Source: Streptomyces sp. D2-8 (lineage in GTDB: Bacteria; Actinomycetota; Actinomycetes; Streptomycetales; Streptomycetaceae). Taken from it: DNA of 64,000 bases. The position numbers and the translations under genes were made by a program. The notes under the pieces are model-generated. The model was not told where the DNA came from, ran no database searches, and saw nothing but the letters and a program-made list of their open reading frames with translations. Of the stretch, positions 54,640-64,000 are shown piece by piece; position 1 is the first letter of the stretch; every line of letters starts with the position of its first letter. The stretch is taken from positions 248,001 through 312,000 of the forward strand of contig NZ_JAAHBP010000001.1 of the NCBI RefSeq assembly GCF_023184515.1, in the 5' to 3' direction.

Positions 54640-54693
54640 CGTTTCTCGAACCAGACGCCGCAGGCAGAGACGATCGATGGAGCTTTGAGGATC

Positions 54694-57573
<2,880 letters not shown>

Positions 57574-57711
57574 CCGCCAGGCACTGCGGGCTCCTCTCGG
57601 GGTGGTCCCCTACGGGCAGGTTCGGGGTTCTTGTGGAACTCCGGACCTGCCCGTTGCGTTTACCGTTGAAGAGCGACGCGAGGCGCCGTGACGTCCTGAG
57701 GAGGAGCCCTT

Positions 57712-58500
57712 GTGGAAGCAGTGATCGCAGTCTTCGCCCTGCTCTTCGTGATCTTTCTCGGGCTCGGGGTGTACGCCACGGTGAAGGCGGTCGGCGCCGC
57801 CAAGCGCGGCGTGGACCGTGGCATCACCCAGGCCCGCCGCACGGTCGAGGACCACACACTGCGCGCCAAGTCCTTCGCCCAGCCCGGAGCCGCGGGCGAA
57901 CTCGCCCAGCTCCGGCTGAAGCTGCGCAGTTCGATGCGCGCCACGCAGGAGGCGCTGAGCGCGGCCGTCGCCGAGGACGAGACCCTGAAGGAGTCCCTCG
58001 GCCTCTTCGAGCGGCTCAGCGCGCACGGGCACGAGCTGGACGACGAGCTGAAGCGCCTGGAGTCCGAGCCGGACCGCGCCGCGCTCACCGAGCGGCTCCC
58101 CGGGCTGCGCGAGCGCACCGAGCGCATCACGCACTCGGCGGACTCGCTGCGCTGGGCGGCCCGCGACCGCGCCCGCCGCTTCGCGGACGACGACCTGGAC
58201 TCCCTCGGTGCCCAGATCGACCTGGAGTCCGGGGCGCTGCGGCACTGGACGGCCCCGGAGCCGCAGCCCGAGTCCTCGCAGCAGTCCGCGTCCTCACCGA
58301 AGCCCAGCTCGCCGTCTCCGTCCGCGCCGCCGCCGTGGCCCGAGGCGCCCGCCGCCGATGCCGCCACGGCCGGGCAGACCTGGCCGGACACCGCGCAGTC
58401 GGACCCGGCGCAGGAGCCGGCACGGCCCGCCATCACGCCGCCGGGGCCCCGCCCGACCTACCCCTGGCAGAAGAAGCCCCGCCCCGAGAGCACCACTTGA
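57712..58500 (+). CDS. Membrane-anchored coiled-coil protein of unknown function
   Basis: The 262-residue protein has an N-terminal membrane helix (about 3-25: IAVFALLFVIFLGLGVYATV), a long helical coiled-coil region (about 30-180: LAQLRLKLRSSMRATQEALS and LPGLRERTERITHSADSLRW), and a proline/serine-rich tail ending YPWQKKPRPESTT. GTG 57712 has GAGGAGGAG upstream. It lies between leuS and degV. No enzyme motif is seen; a scaffold role is possible. Confidence 0.8.
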   Translation: MEAVIAVFALLFVIFLGLGVYATVKAVGAAKRGVDRGITQARRTVEDHTLRAKSFAQPGAAGELAQLRLKLRSSMRATQEALSAAVAEDETLKESLGLFERLSAHGHELDDELKRLESEPDRAALTERLPGLRERTERITHSADSLRWAARDRARRFADDDLDSLGAQIDLESGALRHWTAPEPQPESSQQSASSPKPSSPSPSAPPPWPEAPAADAATAGQTWPDTAQSDPAQEPARPAITPPGPRPTYPWQKKPRPESTT

Positions 58501-58559
58501 TCCGGCCACTCGCGCCGCGGGGCGCGGGGTCCGGGCTGCCGCACGGGCGCTACGGCAGG

Positions 58560-58565
58560 TAACCT
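58560..58565 (+). promoter_or_regulatory. Putative -10 of a leaderless degV mRNA
   Basis: TAACCT is followed by 7 bases and ATG 58573, without a ribosome-binding site. Confidence 0.5.
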
Positions 58566-58572
58566 CCAGCTC

Positions 58573-59418
58573 ATGTCCCGCCATGTCGCGATCGTCACCG
58601 ATTCAACGGCCTACCTGCCGGCCCGGACGATGGAGCGTCACGGCATCACAGCGGTACCCCTGACCGTGGTCCTCGGTGACCGGGCGCTGGAGGAGGGTAC
58701 CGAGATCTCCACCCGCGCCCTCGCCCAGGCTTTGCAGAAGCGGCGCCCCGTGACGACCTCGCGGCCCGGTCCCGCGGTCTTCGAGGAGACGTACCGCAAG
58801 GTCGCCGAGTCCGGCGCCACCGGCATCGTCTCCCTCCACCTCTCCGCGGAACTCTCCGGTACCTACGACGCGGCCGTCGTGGCCGCACGCCATGCGCCGG
58901 TGCCGGTGCGGGTGGTGGACACCGGCATGATCGCGATGGCGCTCGGGTTCTGCGCGCTCGCCGCGGCGAAGGTCGCGGAGTCGGGCGGGACGGTGGACGA
59001 GGCCGTCGCAGCCGCCGAGAAGCGGGCCGCGGGCACCTCCGCCTACTTCTACGTCGACACCCTCGACTACCTGCGGCGCGGCGGCCGGATCGGCGCTACG
59101 CAGGCCCTGCTGGGCTCGGCGCTCGCGGTGAAACCACTGCTGCAACTGGCCGACGGGCGTATCGAACCGCTGGAGAAGGTGCGGACCGCGTCCAAGGCGA
59201 TCGCCCGCCTCGAGGAGATCGCGGCCGACCGTGCGGGAAGCGCCCAGGTGGATGTCGCCGTCCACCATCTGGCCGCCCCGGACCGGGCGTCGGCCCTCGC
59301 CGACCGGTTGCGGACCCGGGTGCCCGGGCTGGCCGATCTGCATGTCAGCGAGGTAGGGGCGGTGATCGGGGCGCATACGGGGCCCGGGCTGCTGGGAGTT
59401 GTGGTTTCGCCCCGGTGA
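58573..59418 (+). CDS. DegV family fatty-acid-binding protein
   Basis: The 281-residue protein begins VAIVTDSTAYLPARTMERHG and has the DegV segments TSRPGPAVFEETYRK, GIVSLHLSAELSGTYDAA, the DT-M motif VVDTGMIAMALGF and YFYVDTLDYLRRGGRIG. DegV proteins bind fatty acids and serve fatty acid kinase systems in Firmicutes. No kinase gene is adjacent here, so the partner is unknown. ATG 58573 looks leaderless. Confidence 0.92.
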   Translation: MSRHVAIVTDSTAYLPARTMERHGITAVPLTVVLGDRALEEGTEISTRALAQALQKRRPVTTSRPGPAVFEETYRKVAESGATGIVSLHLSAELSGTYDAAVVAARHAPVPVRVVDTGMIAMALGFCALAAAKVAESGGTVDEAVAAAEKRAAGTSAYFYVDTLDYLRRGGRIGATQALLGSALAVKPLLQLADGRIEPLEKVRTASKAIARLEEIAADRAGSAQVDVAVHHLAAPDRASALADRLRTRVPGLADLHVSEVGAVIGAHTGPGLLGVVVSPR

Positions 59419-59459
59419 ACGTTGCTGTGGGGCTCCGGCCGCCCGTGTGAGTGGCGGAG

Positions 59460-59468
59460 TTGTCCACA
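59460..59468 (+). promoter_or_regulatory. DnaA-box consensus upstream of comEA
   Basis: TTGTCCACA matches the Streptomyces DnaA-box consensus exactly. It is a single copy, 70 bases before comEA, so it is not an origin. It may titrate DnaA, regulate comEA or be chance. Confidence 0.4.
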
Positions 59469-59537
59469 ACCGGGGGCTTGTCCCCGGGAATTGACCATGA
59501 TCATCGCGGGTGGGGCGAGGTGGCCGATCCTCGTCGC

Positions 59538-60674
59538 ATGGCACTTCGATCACCTTCACAGACAGCGACCGCGACCAGCGGGCCGGGCCGGGGGCCGGCG
59601 TCCGACGGGCGCGTTCGTCATCACCGACGCCCGCCTGTCGCGCGCGGGCGGGCCAGGCAGCGTCACGCTTCGGCGGAGGCGGTTCGGCGCCGCGCGGGGG
59701 TGTTGTTCGGCGAGCACGCCGGGCCGGCCGGGCCTCCAGGGCGTGCCGAACCGGCCGAACCGGCCGGGGAGCGGCGGGAGTCGGGGCAGGGGCCGCCGGG
59801 TCCCGCCGACGTCCAGGAGACCAGGCGGGGGCCTGCTGGCCGGGAAGCGGTCATGGAGCCCGTCGGCGTTCCCCCCGAGCTCGCGGGCGGGGACGGGCGC
59901 GCAGCGGAGGGAGCCTGGCGGGAGCGGGCCGGGCTCGCGCTGCGGGAGCGTGTGCCGCTGTGGTTGCAGGCCAGGTGCGGTCTGGAGCGGCGGAGTGTGC
60001 TGGCTCTGACGGTGGTGCTCGTCGCCGCCGCGGCCTTCGCCGTGCAGCACTTCTGGACAGGCCGGACCCAGTCCGTGCGGCCGCCGGAGGTGGTGCGGGC
60101 GGCGGTGCCCTACGGGGAGCGGCAGGAGAGCGCGCGAGGCGCCGGGCAGGAGCGAGGCCCGGGCGCTGCCGGGGTGCCTGCCGGTGCTTCGTCCGGGTCG
60201 GTGAAGGCGGGGGCGGCCGAGATCGTCGTGGACGTCAGCGGCAAGGTCCGGGAACCAGGGATCCACCGGCTGCCGGCCGGCTCGCGGGTGGCGGACGCGC
60301 TGCACGCGGCGGGCGGGGTGAAGCCGGGCACGAACACCGACGGGCTCAACCGTGCCCGGTTCCTCGTGGACGGCGAGCAGGTGATCGTCGGGGGACCGGC
60401 TCCCGCCGCGGGACCCGGGGCGGGCGGTGCGGCTCCCGGTGGCCCGGCCGGTGCTGCGGCGGGTGGAGCGGCCGCTCCGGCGGCCCCGGTCTCCCTCAAC
60501 ACGGCGACCGCGGACCAGCTCGACACCTTGCCGGGCGTCGGCCCCGTGCTGGCGCAGCACATCATCGACTACCGCACGCAGCACGGCGGTTTCCGTTCCG
60601 TGGACGAGCTGCGCGAGGTGAACGGCATCGGCGACCGCCGTTTCGCCGACCTGCGCAATCTCGTACGGCCATGA
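59538..60674 (+). CDS. comEA: ComEA-family DNA-binding membrane protein
   Basis: The 378-residue protein has a disordered R/G/P-rich N-terminus (1-145), one membrane helix (about 150-170), a SLBB domain (about 220-280: EIVVDVSGKVREPGIHRLPA) and a C-terminal helix-hairpin-helix pair (about 318-375: SLNTATADQLDTLPGVGPVL and VNGIGDRRFADLR). ComEA binds incoming DNA in competent bacteria; natural competence is not established in Streptomyces. The start is uncertain: ATG 59538 has no ribosome-binding site, and 59451 or the ATG at 59853 are in frame. It overlaps comEC by ATGA. Confidence 0.85.
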   Translation: MALRSPSQTATATSGPGRGPASDGRVRHHRRPPVARGRARQRHASAEAVRRRAGVLFGEHAGPAGPPGRAEPAEPAGERRESGQGPPGPADVQETRRGPAGREAVMEPVGVPPELAGGDGRAAEGAWRERAGLALRERVPLWLQARCGLERRSVLALTVVLVAAAAFAVQHFWTGRTQSVRPPEVVRAAVPYGERQESARGAGQERGPGAAGVPAGASSGSVKAGAAEIVVDVSGKVREPGIHRLPAGSRVADALHAAGGVKPGTNTDGLNRARFLVDGEQVIVGGPAPAAGPGAGGAAPGGPAGAAAGGAAAPAAPVSLNTATADQLDTLPGVGPVLAQHIIDYRTQHGGFRSVDELREVNGIGDRRFADLRNLVRP

Positions 60675-63265
60675 GGAGCCGCCCCGCCCCGGCGGCGCCG
60701 CGGGACGAGACCGCTACCGGGCTCCCTCCCACCCGGTCGTCCGTGCACGCTTCCTCCGGCACACGTCTCGGTACTGCCCGTCCACGCCAGGAAGGCCCGA
60801 CGGACCTGCGGCTCGTACCACCCGCCCTCGCGGCCTGGGGCACGGCGGCGCTGGTGCTGGACGCATCCCCGGAATGGGTGCTCGGCATCGTGATCGGCGC
60901 ACTGGCAGCCGTCGGACTGCTGCCGCTGGCCCGCCGGCACCGGACGGCGTCATGGCCGCGCGCCTCGGCCGCCGCCCTGCTGCTGTGCGTCGCCGCGGCT
61001 GCCGCATCGGCCGGGCTGCACGGGGCGGATCTGCGCCGGGGGCCCGTGCCCGGCCTGGCGCGGGAGTACGCGACGGTGACCGCCGAGGTCGAGCTCACGT
61101 CCGACCCGCGGCTCACCCGGCCGAAGGTCCGGGGCGCTCACGTGGCTCCGACGGCGGTGCTGATCGACGCCGACGTGCGGCGCGTCCATGCGGCGGGTGG
61201 CACGGCGGTGACCACACGGGCGCCGGTGCTGCTGATCGTGGACGTGGACGCGGCCCCTCCCGGCCGGGCCGTCGGTGGGCGCGGGCGGTCACCGTGGCTC
61301 GGCCTGCTGCCGTCGACGCGGCTGCGGGTCGGTGCGCGGCTGGCGCCCGCGATGACCGGCGGCGACCGGGTCGCGGCGGTGCTGCGCGTGCGGGACCAGG
61401 GTGAACCGGAGGTGGTGGGAGAACCCTCGGGGCCGCAGCGGCTCGCCGGGCGGCTGCGTGCCGGGCTGCGGGAGGCGACCGGCGGACTGCCGGCGGACGC
61501 TCGGGCGCTGCTGCCGGGCCTGGTGGTCGGCGACACCTCGCGGATCACTCCGGAGCTGGAGGAGGCGTTCAAGGAGACCGATCTCACGCACACGCTGGCC
61601 GTGTCCGGAGCCAACTTCACGATCCTCCTCGCGCTGCTGCTCGGGCCTCCGGGGCTGGCACAGCACGTCGAGCGGCGGGGGCTCGCGCCTCGGCTCGGTA
61701 TCTCCCTGCGCGGGACGGCGGTGCTCGGGGGTGTGCTCTCGCTCGGGTTCGTCGTCGTGTGCAGACCGGATCCGAGCGTGGTGCGCGCCGCGGCCTGCGG
61801 AGCCGTGGCACTGCTCGCCCTGGCGACCGGCCGCCGGAGGTCGATGATCCCGGCGCTGGCGACGGCGGTTCTGCTGCTGGTGCTGTACGACCCGTGGCTG
61901 GCGCGGAGTTACGGGTTCCTGCTGTCCGTCGTGGCGACCGGCGCCCTGCTCACCCTCGCGCCGCGCTGGAGCGCCGGGCTGCGGCGGCGCGGGGTGCCGC
62001 CGAGGGCGGCTGAGGCGCTGGGCGCCGCCGCGGCCGCACAGGCCCTGTGCGCGCCCATTGTCGCCGTGCTGTCGGCGCGGGTGAGTCTGGTGGCGGTGCC
62101 GTGCAATCTGCTCGCGGAGTTCGCGATCGCGCCGGCGACCGTACTGGGGTTCGCGGCGCTGGCCACGGCACCGGTGGCGATGCCGCTGGCCAAGTCCCTC
62201 GCGTGGTGCGCGCACTGGCCCGCCGAGTGGATCGCGCAGATCGCCCGGACCGGGGCGGCACTGCCGGGCGGGGGAGTGGACTGGCCGGGCAGTTGGACGG
62301 GCGCGGTGCTGCTCCTGGCCGTGACCCTGGTCGTGGTGCTCGTCGGACGGCGGCTGCTCGGGCATCCCTGGTGGTGCGCGGTCTGCGGGGTGGTGCTGGC
62401 GCTGGTGGTGGTGCAGCCGCCGCCGCTGACCCGGGTGGTCACGGGCTGGCCGCCGCCGGGCTGGCGGCTGGTGATGTGTGACGTGGGGCAGGGCGACGCC
62501 CTGGTGCTCGCGGCGGGCGGGGGAACCGGCGTGGTGGTGGACGCGGGGCCCGACCCGCAGCTCGTCGACCACTGCCTGCGCTCACTGGGCATCAGCAGGA
62601 TCCCGCTGGTCGTGCTCACCCACTTCCACGCCGATCACGTGGCGGGCCTGCCCGGGGTGCTGCGCGGACGGGCGGTGGGCGCGATCGAGACGACGGGCTT
62701 CGAAGAGCCCGCGGACCAGGCCGCGTTCGTACGGAGGCTGGCGGCGGCGCGGCGGATTCCCGTGACGCGGGCAGCGGCCGGGGAGCAGCGGCGCACGGGG
62801 GAGTTGTCCTGGCAGGTGGTGTGGCCGCCCCCGAGCCCGCCGCCGGACCCTCCTGCGGGGGCGCCTGCGGGGTTGCTTGTGGCCCACCCGGCGCCGGAGG
62901 GGCCGAACGACGCCAGCGTCGCCATGCTGGTCCGTTCGGCCGGACTGCGCCTGCTGCTCCTCGGAGACCTGGAGCCCCCGGCGCAGCGGGCGCTGGCGCG
63001 TTCACCGGCGGCCGAGGCGCTGGAGGGTGTGGACGTGCTGAAGGTCGCCCACCACGGCTCGGCCTACCAGGACCCGGGCCTCATACGCCGGGCGGCCCCG
63101 CGGCTGGCCCTCATCTCCTGCGGCGAGGACAACACGTACGGGCACCCGGCGCCCGGCACGGTCGCGGCCCTGCGCGCCGGGGGCGCGGCGGTGCTGCGGA
63201 CGGACCGGGACGGCGCGCTCGCGGTCCTGGGAGGCGGCGGAGAGCTGAGGGTGGCGCGAGACTGA
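60671..63265 (+). CDS. comEC: ComEC/Rec2 family competence-type membrane protein
   Basis: The 864-residue protein has several N-terminal helices (about 45-115) and an extracytoplasmic OB-like domain. The Competence domain with about ten helices (roughly 300-590) includes LLPGLVVGDTSRITPELEEA and LAVSGANFTILLAL. A C-terminal metallo-beta-lactamase domain has CDVGQGDALVLAA, LTHFHADHVAGLPGV and LKVAHHGSAYQDP. ComEC forms the DNA uptake channel in competent bacteria. Its ATG overlaps the comEA stop, so both are coupled. All metal-binding histidines of HxHxDH are present. Confidence 0.93.
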   Translation: MRSRPAPAAPRDETATGLPPTRSSVHASSGTRLGTARPRQEGPTDLRLVPPALAAWGTAALVLDASPEWVLGIVIGALAAVGLLPLARRHRTASWPRASAAALLLCVAAAAASAGLHGADLRRGPVPGLAREYATVTAEVELTSDPRLTRPKVRGAHVAPTAVLIDADVRRVHAAGGTAVTTRAPVLLIVDVDAAPPGRAVGGRGRSPWLGLLPSTRLRVGARLAPAMTGGDRVAAVLRVRDQGEPEVVGEPSGPQRLAGRLRAGLREATGGLPADARALLPGLVVGDTSRITPELEEAFKETDLTHTLAVSGANFTILLALLLGPPGLAQHVERRGLAPRLGISLRGTAVLGGVLSLGFVVVCRPDPSVVRAAACGAVALLALATGRRRSMIPALATAVLLLVLYDPWLARSYGFLLSVVATGALLTLAPRWSAGLRRRGVPPRAAEALGAAAAAQALCAPIVAVLSARVSLVAVPCNLLAEFAIAPATVLGFAALATAPVAMPLAKSLAWCAHWPAEWIAQIARTGAALPGGGVDWPGSWTGAVLLLAVTLVVVLVGRRLLGHPWWCAVCGVVLALVVVQPPPLTRVVTGWPPPGWRLVMCDVGQGDALVLAAGGGTGVVVDAGPDPQLVDHCLRSLGISRIPLVVLTHFHADHVAGLPGVLRGRAVGAIETTGFEEPADQAAFVRRLAAARRIPVTRAAAGEQRRTGELSWQVVWPPPSPPPDPPAGAPAGLLVAHPAPEGPNDASVAMLVRSAGLRLLLLGDLEPPAQRALARSPAAEALEGVDVLKVAHHGSAYQDPGLIRRAAPRLALISCGEDNTYGHPAPGTVAALRAGGAAVLRTDRDGALAVLGGGGELRVARD

Positions 63266-63269
63266 GGGG

Positions 63270-64000
63270 ATGAACTCAGCACAGGTTGATGCCTATCTCC
63301 GCCGACTGGGAGTCGAGCACCCGGCGTGGCCCACCGTCGACGCGCTGCGCGAGCTGCACCTGCGGCACCTGCAGACCGTGCCGTTCGAGAACCTCTCGAT
63401 CCATCTGGGCGAGGAGATCGTGCTGGAGGAGAAGCGGCTGCTGGACAAGGTGGTGGGCGCGCGGCGAGGCGGGTTCTGCTACGAACTCAACGGTTCCTTC
63501 GGGGCGTTGCTCGCCGCGTTGGGGTACGACGTGGCGCTGCTGGCGGCGCGGGTGTACGGGGACGAGGAGCGGCTGGGGATCCCGTACGACCATCTCGCGC
63601 TGCGGGTGCGGACGGTGGACGGGGGCGACTGGCTGGCCGATGTCGGGTTCGGGGCGCACAGCCATCTTCCGCTGGCGTTCGGGGACCGGGGGGAGCAGGA
63701 GGATCCGGGGGGCACGTTCCGGATCGTCGAGGCGGGGCCGGACGCGGCCGGGGTGCGCGGCGGGCACGGCACGGTGGAGGCGGCGGACCTGGACGTGTTC
63801 CGGGACGGCAGAGCGCAGTACCGCCTGGAGGTGCGGCCGCGGGCGCTCGGCGACTTCGTGGCCGGGGCGTGGTGGCACAGCACGTCGTCGGTGTCGCATT
63901 TCACGCGGTCGCTGGTCTGTTCGCGGGTGACGGACGAGGGAGGACGGATCACGCTCAGCGGGCGCAGGCTCACGGTGACGGCGGCCGACGGGACGCGGGA
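63270..64000 (+). CDS. nat: Arylamine N-acetyltransferase, N-terminal part (runs off the window)
   Basis: Acetyl-CoA:arylamine N-acetyltransferases use a Cys-His-Asp triad. Visible are Cys70 in RRGGFCYELNGSF, His108 in YDHLALRV and Asp124 in WLADVGFGAH. The frame starts at ATG 63270 (MNSAQVDAYLRRLGVEHPAW) with GAGGGG immediately upstream, 4 bases after the comEC stop, and is open to the end of the window (243 codons). About 30 residues are missing from the usual length of around 275. Substrate unknown; some actinomycete members act in secondary metabolism, but no such genes are nearby. Confidence 0.93.
   Translation, partial: MNSAQVDAYLRRLGVEHPAWPTVDALRELHLRHLQTVPFENLSIHLGEEIVLEEKRLLDKVVGARRGGFCYELNGSFGALLAALGYDVALLAARVYGDEERLGIPYDHLALRVRTVDGGDWLADVGFGAHSHLPLAFGDRGEQEDPGGTFRIVEAGPDAAGVRGGHGTVEAADLDVFRDGRAQYRLEVRPRALGDFVAGAWWHSTSSVSHFTRSLVCSRVTDEGGRITLSGRRLTVTAADGTR

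Noticed and set aside
54529..54693. T-box riboswitch for leuS
   Set aside because: No conserved T-box bulge sequence or specifier stem is seen; the leader peptide with three Leu codons and the terminator explain the region better.

Overview
The window is a high-GC actinobacterial chromosome segment, almost certainly from Streptomyces. The evidence is the strong G/C bias at third codon positions, many GTG starts, the run valS-folC-ndk-mreBCD-pbp2-rodA-rne-rplU-rpmA-obg-proB-proA-nadD-rsfS-leuS-comEA-comEC in its usual Streptomyces order, an RNase E with long arginine- and lysine-rich tails, and Streptomyces-type families (DUF397, DUF5753 XRE, GAF-ANTAR). The arm-side gene at each edge (valS on the left, an arylamine N-acetyltransferase on the right) is cut by the window.

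Layout. 1-11.7 kb: core genes valS, folC, a DUF4233 protein and ndk, then the spore and lateral wall cluster mreB, mreC, mreD, pbp2, rodA, then a CYTH-CHAD protein. 11.7-13.7 kb: a TIGR03960 radical SAM gene whose 3' end looks replaced. 13.7-20.4 kb: an accessory stretch that separates this gene from its usual partner (TIGR03936/DUF2344). It holds an FxLYD-like membrane protein, a stranded second copy of the radical SAM 3' end, a hidden small-peptide gene coupled to a two-helix membrane protein, a convergent DUF397/XRE pair with a palindrome on the promoter, a GAF-ANTAR regulator, a frameshifted DUF2975 gene with its small XRE partner, an acetyltransferase and a repeat-built membrane protein. 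20.4-28 kb: DUF2344, rne, rplU, rpmA, obg. 28.2-29.7 kb: an FG-GAP gene broken three times. 29.9-39.4 kb: a PhoD-family phosphatase and a wall-polymer locus (cytidylyltransferase-SDR fusion, two TagF-like polymerases, a family 2 glycosyltransferase).

39.7-50.3 kb: proB and proA, two paralogous single-pass proteins sharing an SVVFDExFVRAA motif, an M48 protease, two tiny membrane proteins, nadD, an LCP-family (LytR) wall-polymer ligase, rsfS and a histidine phosphatase. 50.4-51.3 kb: two identical tRNA-Ala(GGC) genes enclosing two small zinc-ribbon genes. 51.3-54.2 kb: a minus-strand redox operon of a cytochrome b-like membrane protein and a NuoF-like protein fused to a ferredoxin. 54.5-57.6 kb: leuS, preceded by what reads as a complete transcription attenuator with a Leu-Leu-Leu leader peptide. 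57.7-64 kb: a membrane coiled-coil protein, DegV, ComEA, ComEC and the start of an arylamine N-acetyltransferase.

The cell-envelope theme is strong. MreBCD, PBP2 and RodA build the wall, while the TagF-like enzymes, the cytidylyltransferase and the LCP protein would make and attach an anionic polymer. In Streptomyces these components have been tied to spore-wall synthesis. The most notable items are the leuS attenuator, the chimeric 3' end of the radical SAM gene with its ~0.9 kb insert, the DUF397/XRE locus with its hidden neighbours, and the cytochrome b/NuoF-ferredoxin operon. No CRISPR array, insertion sequence, transposase or integrase was seen.
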